DNA of 64,000 bases from positions 3,100,001 to 3,164,000 of the forward strand of contig JAFFSR010000237.1 in NCBI GenBank assembly GCA_017163975.1, given 5' to 3'. Made by a program: the position numbers and the translations under genes. The DNA is from Anastatus disparis (Eukaryota; Arthropoda; Insecta; Hymenoptera; Eupelmidae). Position 1 is the first letter of the stretch. Each line of letters begins with the position of its first letter. The notes under the pieces were generated by a model, which saw only the letters and a list, made by a program, of their open reading frames with translations, had not been told where the DNA came from and ran no database searches. Positions 49,601 through 62,500 of this stretch are shown here, in pieces.

Positions 49601-52600
49601 GTCTGGAGAAATGATTTTAAAATAAAATAATTGATTACAAAATCTCCATAGTTAATTAGCATCGTAATGGCAGTATAAATACAGCGACGTTAAAATAAAG
49701 TTTTAAATAATTATAAAAAAAAATAAGATTTAAATTTTGATAATACTGACCTTTGATAGATTGGCCTTTCCTAACCAATCTTTTAACTTTGTGAGCAAGT
49801 GTTAGAAGACCATTCAATTGAATGTATTCATATTGAGTTTGCTCACGTCGTGAGGTTGCTTTGTGCGCAAGGCGTATGTTAAAATGACGTCTAGCGTCCA
49901 CGAACAAGCTGTAATCAACTTTCTCACGACTGTCGTCAGCTACTTCAAGACTATCGGAGCAATATGATGGCCCGTGGCCGAAACAATCAGCCGGTGATAA
50001 ATTTTTGGCCAAATCTATGTGATCATCCTCGTACACGTAATTGTACAGGCTATCGCCAAGCATATCATGCTGTAAAGTTTATAGAAATTTTTTTATTCAC
50101 AATTATTAATGCTTCAATTTCAAAATTCATTCAAATTATCAATACTTAAATAATGTTCAGAAATAAAATTAAGACCGAAAATTTCATTTTTTTTGAGCTG
50201 AATATTATTTTATTTTAATTCCAACGATAATATAACAATGAAAAATAACACATCTAAATAATTTTGAGCTCAAAATTATATAACTTTATTAATTTTATTT
50301 GTCATTGTAAATTTTCTCAAATAAACTTTGAAAAAAAGCAAAATTTTAAAAAAATAAATGAAAAATAACTTTAATATTATTTAACATCAACAGATATGCC
50401 AATATAGATTTTAGTAATTTGCCCGGTGCTTGTTGTGTATGCGTACAAGTATAAATAAGAAATGAAAAAAAATAATTAGGAAAGAGAAAAACAGAGATCG
50501 TAGGAGTATATCGCACGTGCAATAAAGTAAAATACTTGTTTTCACAGCAGGGCTACTTAGGGCTTTGTATGCCTTTTTGTTGGCACAATAAAGTTCTGAT
50601 TGTGGCGCTTCTTTAAAAAATAGAAAAAAGTAAAGCAAATAAAAAAATACAGTGCGGGAATAGCTCTATGCTTTTTGTTGTAAATTTCATATAGTTAATA
50701 ATGGTAAAAAATTTAAATATTAAAAACAATATTATTTTTTGAAAGCAAACATTTATTTTCAGTAAGTTGAGAATTTTTTACACGCTTTTCGTTTAGCAAA
50801 TTTATTGAATATTCATATAAAATAAACAAATGTAACAGGTGCATTGTTGCATGAAATTAAGCTTGACCTACTTTCGGTCTTTTGTAAATTCGATTTATTT
50901 TTAAAAATACATTCTTACTATTTTTCGATAAAAAAGGTATAGTCTTTATATTAATAAAATATTTATTAAAGAATTTAACAGAAAGCTTCTTTAGGATATA
51001 AAGAATAAGAAGCTATTTTTAACTCTGTAATGGAAAAATTCATCAAAATTTTCCAATAGCGAACAATCGAACGTACGTGAGAAAAATTTTAAAATAAAGT
51101 TCTTACAACAAAGGTCAATTAAAAAAAAATTTTGCACTGCATAACTTTTTTTTATTTCAATCAATTTAAAAAAATCTCAACATGACGAAAAAACAAAAAT
51201 TTCAAAATAAATAAATGAAAAGAAATTTCTCTGGATTAAAATAATGTTAATAACACTTATAACCATTAGTTTGAAAAAAAAGTAATTAAAATGGGAAAAT
51301 TAATTTTAAGATCACAAATTTACAAAATAATAATGAAAAGAAAGAAAATAAAAGTAAAAATGAAAAAGATAATAAGAAGGAGAAAGAAAAAAAGGTCGGT
51401 ATATATTTATTATTAAAGATAAACATCTAATGTATATAGTGCGTGCACTTTGCTGATCCCAGGATGCACAGGAAAGGTTGCCATGGAAGCGGCTACTCGA
51501 CTACTTATCCCCCTTTCCTATTTTACTCTTTTGCTCTTGAATTTTCCTGGAATTTTGATCGATAATACCCCCTCCCATATAAGCAAACTTTGTTGCTTCA
51601 ATAAATTACTGGGACAAACGAGTTGAGATGATTTCTTGGCTATTACCTCGAAGATCCTAAGAGCTCTGTGAGCTTTTGTTTGATTTTTCTAGTATTTTTC
51701 TCTCGTTCTTTTTTTCTTTTTTATAAATTATGTATGAATAATTTTACGGTGTTTTTTTTAATTTTTTAAAAATTTATATTGAAGTAATTTTTTTCATTTT
51801 TATTAAATATAAAATATTAACCATATTGAAAATTTTCTTGAATATTGAGACGATTCCAAACTTAATATTTCAAACGTTTGTATTTAGCAAAAGTTCGAAG
51901 ACAGTTTAGTAGAAAATTAACCAAAGTTAGAAAAAGTACATTTTTGTTCGAAACAACTGGTGGTTAATACTTTGAAAAAGTTTAATAAAGGATCAGTAGA
52001 AACTAGAATAAATAGCTTATTGTCAAGGCAAGTTTGGTTGAACTTTGGGAACAGCTTATCGGAATGTAGGTCGAAGTTTGTCTATGTTTAAAATAAGTTT
52101 TTTTTCATTAATAATATATTTGCTTATAATTTAAATTTAAAAACACGAGCACACGTGCACGCATATACGCATGCACGCTCCATAAATTGGTGATGATGAA
52201 TCAATTGTTAAAAATAATATTATCCTTTTCGGATGATATTCTTCTGAAAAATCAATTCATAACTGGAGAATAATTGTTATTTTTAAATACTTAGGTCTAG
52301 CTTTGATTGATCTTTTGTACTGAGCTTTCCCGAGCCTTTGCTGTACGTAAAATTTCGAATATGAAGTTAGGTATAGTCTCATTGGTCAAGTTTAGATAAA
52401 ATAAAACTTAAATCACATTTCGATAAGACAGCCCTTTTCTTACGTATCCAAAAATAATATAACACTCGAAATGTAAATTAATATTATTTGTACGATACTT
52501 TACTTCAACTTTTAAAGTTTTAATTTTATATAAGTTATATGTTTAAATTATTGGAATCTTAATTTAAAAATTTAAAAAGTGGCATTTGAAAACTAATTTT

Positions 52601-55600
52601 TTTTTTATTTCATATATTAAATGAACTACATTTATTAATGTTCTAGAAAATTAATTTTGAATTTTCAATCAAATATAATATTAAATTTTATATTCAAATT
52701 TATTTAAATCTATATTTTTGTTGATTTGAATTTCGAAAAATTGATAACTTATTTCTAATTGGCAATCTCAAAAACTTTCTTAAACTATAATTTTAAAACA
52801 AGATGTACGAATACTCGTACAATAAGGGGTTATTTAGTAGTTTGGTATTTTTTAATTTTTTATTGTCATTCAGATTCAACTATTCCATCATTCCAAAAGT
52901 TTTGGGGTTTTATTTTATATCTCAATTGCCCAAAGGAGCTTTGTTTTTGAACCTTATATCTGCCCAGGGGAAATATATTTAGAAAAAATTTTTCCGAAAA
53001 TTTTCTCGGAGCATTGAACTCCTATCCACTAGAGCGTAAGTCGAATGTCTTGGTCACTGGACATAAGGTTAAGGGTTTAGTTAATTCAATTAAATTTTTA
53101 TTAGCAAAAATATATATTATATAGTCCTGATATTGCAAAAGTATACATAGGTAGATTACATGTTTGTGTATAGATAAAAGAAGCGAAATTCGAAATAATG
53201 AAATAAAGTTACAAAATTTATAATTACAGCAGAATTTCAAATAATGTTAACAATATAAATATTAATAGCAAAAAGCTAGGATGCCTCAGGATCGCTAACG
53301 CCGTCTTAAACAATTATTATAACAATTGTTTAAGTCCTGAGGTTAAACCATATAGGATTAAGAAGCAGTCGGATGTAGGTGGCGACATCTACATAAAACA
53401 AGGACATTAATCTATTTTTTGCTTGGCATCTCATTTTGCATTTAAAATTATTATAAAAACTATAGTATTTAATAGAGCAATCATTTTTTATCATATTAAG
53501 AAGAGGAAGTGACGATGTTTTTTTTATATTTACTTTTTAGTTAATTTAATTTTTATCGCTAAAATTTAACGAGTGTCACTTTCTCTTTCATATTAAAGAA
53601 ATATGCAAATACGTTTACATTTGCTCTCTTCACCGCGTGTCGTATTTTTTTTACGTAAGTGATATTTCTGAAATATAAATTATCCAATGAAATAATTATT
53701 CTAAATTACGTTAAGAAAAGAATATGACAGGACTGATTATTTTTCAGTAACTACACGTTAAGACTGTATCGAGCATATTTCTATTCTTTACGCACACATT
53801 TTCTATTATAAATAGATGCCGTCGCCTTTGCACCTACCGCCTCTTAATCAACGAGCGAGCTTTATTTTAATGAAAGCAATTAATATTAACAAAAAAAACC
53901 GACCAAAAATTAATTTTTGGTATAAATCATCAATTCCAGCTCAGGAATAAATGAATAAAGTACAACACGAATTTGTAGTGGGCAAAGAAATTCTTGTATT
54001 TTATTGAATATTCCGGATTAATTGCAATTTTACCCTTCAAATATTTTACATCAAGTGCAGCTGGATATTGAATTTCACTAGGTGAAACGTGAAACAAAAA
54101 GAAAATAAAACTAAATTGGAACGATGGAGAGAAAAAAATTAATGAAAAAGATAACAAAGATTCACGTGTCTGTTTTTCATTCCAGATATTTTTTTATTTC
54201 ATTTGTTTTGTATCTTTTTCTTTATATTTTTATATACACTTCGAGATATTAATTGAATTAATATTAAGTTTAAATATATCAAATTGAAATCAATAGACGA
54301 GGTCTCAATGGCTCAGTCGGTAGAGCAATAGATTCGTAATCTCGGGGATCTGAGTTCGAATCCCGCTCTCGGCCTATTGGTACAAGCACCACTGAACATC
54401 ACTTGTGCTTTGTTTACAAACACACTAGAAACCTCCGTCGCTAATTAGCATCGCAATGATAGCATAAATACAGTGACGTTAAATAAAAAAAAAAATTTAT
54501 GTTTTTATACCGGCATATCTATATGATGTTAAATTTATTATTTTTGTTTTCTTGAACGTATAAAAGTAATTTTTAAGCCAAACGTAAACAAAATTTTCAA
54601 AATAAATCAAACAGCTTCACAATAAAGCTTTTTTTACATAAGTAGATTATAGAAAAATTAGGTGAATAAGATTAAAAATTTACCTGATCATGACCGAGAT
54701 ACGTCTGTATAAATTTGCTTATGTAGACAATCGTACCAGCCGCATTTAGCACAAGCACAAAAGTTGGATTGTCAGGATCCGTCTATTTGAAAGCAAAAAA
54801 GAAAAAGAAAAAAAAGTTAAATAAAATAAAACATGTATTTACTTAGTATGGGTATTTCTAGAAGTGTACACGTGTTTGCATTTTGGCTTCAGTCATAGAT
54901 ATCAGAACGATGAAATCACAATTTAGCGATACAGTAAAAAAACTTGATTTGAAAGTTCGATTAACTACGATTACAAAGCTACACTCGCATCAAAAACAAA
55001 AATATATATATATATACAGTGCCGTCCATAAATTCGGGATCACTCAGAGGAAAAAATTGCTGGAGAAAAATCGCAATAACTCGGTAAATATAGGTCGTAT
55101 AGAAATTCTAAAAAAAACGATTTTAAAGTACTCCTCAAAAGCTTTAAAAACGCTGTATTATATTATTTTAAAAGTTTTTTTATGGTATTAAAAAAATTAC
55201 TTAAAAATAAACATTTTTTGCCAATTTTTTAAATTTTAGATTCGCTCACACCGTTTTTCGAGTATAAGATAAAAAAATCTGAAAAAAATATAATTTAAAG
55301 TACTCTAAAAGAGCTTTAATTTGCATTTTTTAAAAATTTTTTACAATGATTTTTCGTCAAGTTATAAAGCTTTAAAGATAGGCATTTTTGATGTTTTTTT
55401 CAGAAAATTGGCCATTTTTCTGCAAAAAACACCAAAAATGCCCAACTTTAAAACTTCATATCTTGACGGAAAATCATTGTAAAAATTTTAAAAAATGCAA
55501 ATTAAAGCTCTTTAGAGTACTTTAAATTATATTTTTTTCAGATTTTTTTATCTTATACTCGAAAAACGGTGTGAGCGAATCTAAAATTTAAAAAATTGGC

Positions 55601-58600
55601 AAAAAATGTTTATTTTTAAGTAATTTTTTTAATACCATAAAAAAACTTTTAAAATAATATAATACAGCGTTTTTAAAGCTCTTGAGGAGTACTTTAAAAT
55701 CGTTTTTTTTAGAATTTCTATACGACCTATATTTACCGAGTTATTGCGATTTTTCTCCAGCAATTTTTTCCTCTGAGTGATCCTGAATTTATGGACGGCA
55801 CTGTATATATCTACCGAAAAGAAACGAAAATTATTCGATTAATCAAGAAATATTTTGCACTTAAAGAGTTAATGGATAATTTAAATACGTTTTTTTGCGA
55901 GTGTATAAAATTTTAAAATGGTGAAGAAAAATTTACTTTAAACTTAAAATAATTAATTATCTATTAAATTAATATTAACAACGAGCAAAATATATTTGAT
56001 TAAATACATTTTTCTTCAACATTACAAATAAAATTATTTCACATTACGAAATGGACGTATAATCGTACAAGCAGAAGCGTTAATGAAGGTACCTTACGTC
56101 CCACCAAAAAAAAAATAGAAAAAATAAATAAATATAGAAAGTATATTAAGCAGTGATTCGTATTCACAAAAAGTTTTATTCTTATTGCCCGTACTTCTTT
56201 TTTTTGGCTTAACTTTTTTACATTCGTATTTTTCTATATGGTAACTTCAGTTTCATATAAAGTTTAATCTATACGCGACTAGATTAGACAATGAAATTGC
56301 AAAAATAAACCAATGAGGAAGGGATACACACATATATATCTAAAGGAGGACTGAAATTTTTATAATATGAAACACGTATATCTACGAATACTAATATAAA
56401 ATAAAAGAAAAAAAAAGAGACGACTTACGTTTACAAAAGTTCTTTCGAGGTCAACGCCCATGAATTCAGGCGCCTTAAACATTGGATCTATTGGTCCCAT
56501 AGCTGCAAAAAAAATATATATATATAAATATACAATACAGGTTAAGAAGAACTTTTTAAATTGTATGGGATTCGTATTGGAGTTTATATTAATAATGTTT
56601 TGAAACGAAATTCCGGTATTTTCAAAGTGGAATAAAAAATTTTAAGGATATAACGTATATATTAGTGGGATAGTATCTAAAATTAGCATAAACTTCATTT
56701 GAAAAATTATGTTTGATTATATCAAATTAACGTTATTTTTAAATTGATTCAAAGCAATCTTTGATTTTCTTTTGATGTTTTATTCGAATTTAATTCTTAT
56801 TGAATTATTTGCTTAGTTGTATATATATATAATACATAATTTTGACGAGTTTTAAAATAACAAAAGTTAAATTGTGACAAATATATTTAATTAAAGAGAA
56901 AAGAATATTTGAGAATATTAAAACTTAATTTATTATTTCTCCTTAATTTCAATGTTCTATCAACTTTCTATTTCATTAAATTTTTCTCGACTGAACACGC
57001 GCACTTGTAGTTCAAATGTGTCTAATGTTGAAAATGAGAATAAACTCGTGCGCGCAAATTGATTATCGTATAAAATTAAATTAAAAAAAAAAAAACATTA
57101 AAATTTGTTTTAAGAGGAGGCCGTATAGTTCTGTCCTTGTCTAATCTAAATTTTCGTTATTATGGCTAAATTAAATATTTTTATACAAAAGTAAGGGCAG
57201 AGCCCAATAGATTTAAGGATGAGCAGACGATTCTATTCTATGAAAAAATATAAAATTTTCATTAGTTTTCGAGTGAAGTCTGAAACGGAAAAAGAGTTAA
57301 ATTTGATTGAAGTGTTCAACTCTTTTTCCGTTTCAGACTTCACTCGAAAACTAATGAAAATTTTATATTTTTTCATAGAATAGAATCGTCTATTCATCCT
57401 TAAATCTATTGGGCTCTGCCCTTACTTTTGTATAAAAATATTTAGTTTACTAATTATAACGAAAATTCAGATTAGACAAGGACAGAACTATACGGCCGCC
57501 TCTTAAGGACGTTTCACCATCAAGCATATACGTATATAGCCAAAAGTTTTGCGCGCGCAGCGCCTGAAAATATATTTTCCGTATATATATATGTATACAC
57601 CGATGTTATTGAGAAAATTTTCCATGGGCGTTTTACGTGTTTTAGATATATACATCCCCACTTTGCATGTTCGCATGATACATTTATGTGCTAAGTACGC
57701 ATGTTGTTTTTGTTTATATTTTCACATGCTCAAAATCCAATAAACAAACTTTAAACTTTAATAATTAAACAACTTTATGGCTAGACTAATTAATTTTTTA
57801 TATGTGTATACGTTTAACTTTATTAATAACATGAGAAAAAAATTGAAGGATTTCTTTAGATAAAAAGTTAACATTTTTCTTCTATTTCTAGACTCGGAAA
57901 AAACTTTGGAAGTTTTTTTTTGAAGACTTTTACAAGTCTTTGGAATAGATCTGTTCATTTATATATCAAAGTTTGGAATGTTTCTGTATCTTTAGAATTT
58001 GTATTATTAATAAATTAGAACGACAGGCAGTGATTATTGTATTTTTCCACAGATTTTTATACTGTCATGCTCTTATATTGCTATTTGACATTTCATGAAA
58101 AAATAAACTATATAAATTGATTATTTTTAATAAATAAATAATTATTTATTTCAGAAAACTTATTTTTAAGTATGCATTTTTATTTTCATTATTATATACA
58201 CTTAAAATATTTATAAAATTTAAAATAAACAAAAAAGAAAATGAGAAGTGAAATTTTAATCTGTTTCAATACAGCTTCAAATATTACTTCCTCTCAATGA
58301 AGAAATTCGTCATAATTTAATCTTTTTTTATTACAAATTTCTTAAAATATATGTATTTTATGAATAAATTATTCAAATCTACGCTCTGACGTATATTGAA
58401 GTATAAAATTAGTAAAATCTTCCTAAATGCTTGAAAACATATGCCTACATAGATATTAATCAATGCGAGCTGTATTTTAATGTTCAATATTAACAAAATA
58501 TAAGCAAAAATTAATCATTTGTATAAATTATCAATTAAAACCTAGGAAATAATGAATATATTAAATTACGCGAATGCTTAGTGGGTGGAAATTCCTATAT

Positions 58601-59519
58601 TTTATCAAGCATACGGAATACAACGCAAATTTTTTCAACAAGAATTAAATTTCGATTAAACTTGCTTTGAACTTTTAATAAAATTTTAATTAAAAATACC
58701 GTCAGTATAATATCGTTTAAAAACTTCATGGAAAAAAGTTTTAGACAAAAAGCGATTATTTAAAATTGCATTAATCCTGGTTATTAAAGTTGAAGCAAAA
58801 TGCTAACTTTTCAAAGTAATTTTTAAATGAATATAAACTTTTACAAATTTTTTAAATCATTCATATTTTTTTAAACGATGTTGGAGGAAGAATTTCAATA
58901 ATAATCGAAAAAGCTTCGAAACCTTTAAGATTTCGTTATTAATGATTTTTTTTTCAACAAAGTTAAAAGATATTACTAATCATATCATGCAATAATAATA
59001 GTTAAATACAATTATTAGCAAATTATATTATACAAAAGCTTATAAATTAATAAAAATATAAATAATGTTTTACAGAAGATATTCTTATTCGCAAGTACGA
59101 AAAACTCAACTCAGTAGTAAAGCTGAAAATTTTTATAATATAACATTTTTTACAATAGAAAATCGGTTGCAACTAAAAAAATTACTAATTTAAAAGTCAA
59201 ATACAAGTTGTTTGAAAAAATTTTGATAAAATGGCATTTATTATAAAATTTGCTAGAAACATTTGAATTATTGTTTTTAATTGCATTCAAGCAACAATGG
59301 GAAATAAATAAATTAACGATAAAATTGAAAGTAAAAAAATTATACTCACTATACTGCAGTCTGCAATGAGCACTAGCTAATCTCAATATAGATATTTTAT
59401 CTCTTTTGCGACAATCGCCGTACGCAAGGATTGGTACTGAAGCTGCCATTGCTGCAATGTATCCATTAAGATTATCACGTCGTTGTTTCTCAGCCATATT
59501 ACGGGCCGCACGTGGATTG
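46622..59519 (-). CDS. Met: Methoprene-tolerant-like bHLH-PAS juvenile-hormone receptor, 5' end missing
   Basis: Twelve exons join in frame to about 776 aa: 59350-59519, 56429-56502, 54684-54782, 49751-50069, 49006-49260, 48756-48906, 48568-48670, 48012-48480, 47245-47570, 46857-47148, 46729-46773 and 46622-46650. The first exon seen encodes the bHLH (NPRAARNMAEKQRRDNLNGY, then DKISILRLASAHCRL). PAS-A follows (FVLVLNAAGTIVYISKFIQT, YLGHDQHDMLG). PAS-B contains FTRHLVDGRIIFCDHRISVV, AGYM, FKFMHKEDVRW, SSCYRL and IYLRTHGYLEVDE, a block characteristic of Met. The C-terminus has LEDAITHLITDLPSQ, as I recall in hymenopteran Met, a Gly/Lys-rich run and a repeat region. Met binds juvenile hormone through PAS-B and acts in the nucleus with Taiman. 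The bHLH differs from typical Met (YIAAMAASVPIL where most have ...MVPHVAESPRR). The first exon seen needs two bases from an upstream exon not identified here. Confidence 0.8.
47359..47523 (-). repeat. Five 11-residue repeats inside the Met-like C-terminus
   Basis: Within exon 47245-47570 the protein reads as five consecutive 11-mers: VRVEDIPPPSK, VQIQEIPAGST, IQIQEIPPRSS, IRLEKIPNINA and IVLEGIPVVSK. The pattern is [VI]-x-[VIL]-x-x-I-P-x(4). Confidence 0.8.
49643..49702 (+). mobile_element. SINE 3' tail fragment (Met-like intron)
   Basis: Only the conserved tail is present (TAATTAGCATCGTAATGGCA to CAGCGACGTTAAAATAAAG), with no tRNA-like head. It lies about 50 bases downstream of the donor of the 49751-50069 exon. 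It is probably a 5'-truncated copy. Confidence 0.75.
53282..53343. repeat. 62-bp hairpin (Met-like intron)
   Basis: Outer CCTCAGGA / TCCTGAGG and inner CTTAAACAATT / AATTGTTTAAG are both perfect dyads around the same centre. Confidence 0.55.
53855..54060. repeat. Diverged intronic repeat, copy A
   Basis: Similar in direct orientation to 58464-58650. The shared order of words is GAGCT, ATTTTAATG, ATATTAACAAAA, AAAAATTAAT, TATAAAT, ATCAATT, AATAATGAAT/AATAAATGAAT, TAGTGGG, ATTTTAT and CGGA. Confidence 0.45.
54299..54498 (+). mobile_element. tRNA-derived SINE, copy 8 (Met-like intron)
   Basis: A box ATGGCTCAGTCGGTAGAGCA, B box GAGTTCGAATCCC and tail CAGTGACGTTAAATAAAAAA. It is antisense to the Met-like gene, about 190 bases from a coding exon. 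Confidence 0.88.
55017..55803. mobile_element. 787-bp near-perfect palindrome, Tc1/mariner-type non-autonomous element
   Basis: TA dinucleotides flank both sides. The left end CAGTGCCGTCCATAAATTC matches the complement of the right end over its whole length. Pairing continues with few mismatches through about 390 bases per arm to a short centre near 55410. No transposase reading is present. TA target duplication and CAGTG-type ends fit Tc1/mariner. It is in a Met-like intron. Confidence 0.85.
57112..57507. mobile_element. 396-bp TTAA-flanked hairpin MITE (Met-like intron)
   Basis: TTAA precedes GAGGAGGCCGTATAG at the left. The right end complement is GAGGCGGCCGTATAG, followed by TTAA. The arms match along nearly their full length (for example TCTGTCCTTGTCTAATCT and GTAAGGGCAGAGCCCAATAG), with a loop near 57310. 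The TTAA target suggests a piggyBac-type or Kolobok-type parent. Confidence 0.8.
58464..58650. repeat. Diverged intronic repeat, copy B
   Basis: Direct-orientation partner of 53855-54060, also in a Met-like intron. Confidence 0.45.
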
Positions 59520-62500
59520 CTGAAACAAATAAAATAATAACCATCCTTGAGTTTAAATCAATCGGAAATTTTAAAATCAAATCCTTGAAAATTTATCATA
59601 TTTATATATATATGCTTCTAAAACTATAATTGAATATTCCATGAATTCGTTCCTCTTGTTCATCAATTTGTTAGTTTTATTTATTTTATAGGATTTTTTC
59701 TGTTTGTTTTTTTAAATACACTTTTGCAACTTTAAGTGATTGTAAACTGGATTTTTGATGGTATATATCACCGATTCATATTTAATTTTGTATTCTTGCA
59801 GTGGATAAATATAGCTCTTAGTCACTCTTATCAATAAATAAGGTCATTTTATTTATGTTAAAAAGATAAAGAAAAAAAAAAGACGTTAAAATCATTCGAT
59901 GAATTAATTACTTAGCACCTGCATCCTACGCGTATTATAAAATATTATAGATGCACGTATTCGCAAATAAAGGACTGATAAAAATTCAATCGATAAACAA
60001 TAAACAAATTAAATTAAATGTAGTCTATTGGTTATCAATTAATTTAATACGATCACAATTATTTTTATCGTCAACTATAAAAGAACAGTAGTTTCTCACT
60101 ATATCATAATAACGTTATCTTGGGCAAACTTAACTGTTATAACTACATTACGAACTTTTTTAATCACTTTTAGCTCCTTGCAGAGCTGAACTTAGACTAA
60201 AGGGGAATTTGAGAGGAAAGTAGTTGCTGGGCTTAATGGTATGACACACCAACTGCCCCCTTCGTAGAAGACACAATTATATAGTAGTTTGACGTATTTT
60301 TTAAGCAGATTTGAATAAATACGCAATTTTGGGTGTACCGAGAAAGAAAGTGGAGGGAATGCTGACAGGTAGGATATTATTTTGGTAATTTAAATATTGG
60401 TATAGTTTGAATAAATATTTTCTTATAATTCTTTTAAAGGTTAATTGTGAGTGTTTGTTATGATTGTTTATAAGCATAATATTGATAAAATATATAAATT
60501 TTTTAAATAAAAAAAAAAATTAAATTCAAATTTATAATTTATTAATTTCATAGTCTTGAAATTCTTTAATTGTTGGATTAAGTATTAATTAATGATTGCA
60601 CTTAATTATGAAGGGTATAATTTGAAAAGCTTAATTTTTTTTTTATTTTCATTTCATAATGGAAAATAAGAAAGTTCGTAAAATGTCAAAAAAAGTATTT
60701 AATCAATTCACGTCGGGGAGTTGAAGAAGGGTACTTAATCGTATAATTTATATTCAATATATTATTACAAAAATTGATTACGATTAAAATTTTCCAAAAA
60801 AAGTAAAAAATGCTATTTTTACTAAAAAATTATGTGCGTAGAATATCTGAATGATCACCAAATTCACCGGCGAATCCAAACATCAATTCTTTCTATAATG
60901 AAAAAAATTTTATTGAAAAATGTTGAAATCAATAAAAAAAATATTGAATCTATTTAATCTTCTTTATTTCTATTTTATTTAGTGAAATATTTGGAACATT
61001 TTCAAATATTTAAAAATTTTTTAAAACATTTTTGGACAAAAATTAACTTTTAACATTTATAAATATTTATCTTTTTTGATATTTTTATATCAATAACTAA
61101 AAAAAGATAAATACATGTAACACAGTGAATAGACAAATATATAATAAAAAAATTAGAATTCATAAATAAGCAGAATCCTCTTGCTTTCAGTAAAAATTCT
61201 TCTTTTTTGGTGACGTCATATTAATTTACTTTCTTAATCAAATTTACTTTCACCAAAAGAAAAATTACCTAATCTCAAAATATTTATTATAAATCTAATT
61301 CAATATGAAATCTGGTTATTTAATTTTTCTCTGAAATAAAAATAAATATATTGAATATTTGTTCCTCCAGTTACGTAAATATTAGCTTAGGTACGCGTAT
61401 TCACGTGATTTAGGTAAAAAAAAAAGGAAGAATTTATCTACGTAAAACGTAATATAATTTTTTTCATCGATAAATTCAATTTAACGCGTGGGATTTCCGC
61501 TACATAACTCTATCGAGCACCGAATAACGTTCATTTTTCATTTCTACTCGATGTGTATAAACATGCTCATTGAACCCTAGAAAATATCCCATTTTTTTGC
61601 ACGCTAAGCATACAACATTGTATTTAAATATGTTAAGCGTTGCCGAGAATTGCGGTAAAATATCAATATTCTTTAGACGTTAAAAAGTGCCAAAGTTTGT
61701 ATATCCATCCGTTTTCCTCAAACTATTTTAATAGTCGATTTATTATGATCGTCTGGAACCGTGCAAAATTTGAATTTTTGGAATCTCGAGTTAAAAATTA
61801 AAAGCTTGTCTTACCAAATTTTTACTTTTAAAAGTGTATGCAAGAGACAATAATTGTCTTTCTATTAGTCAATTATTGATTTTTTTTGCGTAATATTTAG
61901 GTAAATCGACTCAATTTTTTTACTATGTATGACATTAATATTCTGTGTTTTAATAATTTACATATTTTAATAATGAAAAAAGGATTAAAAATTTTGTTTT
62001 GGTTGAATCTGAACAAATGTTACAACTTGATGATTACGTACAAATTTTTAATCTACGTGAATGAAATTACTTAAAGGCCATTTTATAAATCAACTAAGCG
62101 ACTGACATAAAAGAGCACCTCATTAGCTGGAATACTAACTTTTCATATAAATAACGTAATACCCGGGCCCGGAAAGGAGTTTTTCAAAACAAAATTTTTA
62201 ATAGGCTTGAAAAAAAAACGTGATGGTAAGCGGTAAAGGATTTCTTCTAGAAATTAATTATTTTCCGCATACATTCAAGTGTTTGATGTTAATTTAATAC
62301 GTAATAAAATAGATTTCCTTCGACCTCTAGAAGGTTCTTGTTTAAAAGATACAAGATTTTTTGCTAGATGATACATTATAGCGATTTCACAGGAAGCTTT
62401 TATCTATCAAATAATTAAAGATTTCTATTTACCGTAAGAGCTAAAAAGCAAATGCTTTTTTTTTCTTTCGATTAAGGATCTTAAAAATCACGTACTCTTT

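Noticed and set aside
54883..55191. Plus-strand 102-codon open frame
   Set aside because: Most of it lies in the left arm of the 787-bp palindrome and has no domain-like sequence.
60829..60882. Possible Met first exon starting MFGFAGEFGDHS (minus strand)
   Set aside because: The open frame is 17 codons, and no GT donor in the phase needed by the exon at 59519 was found.
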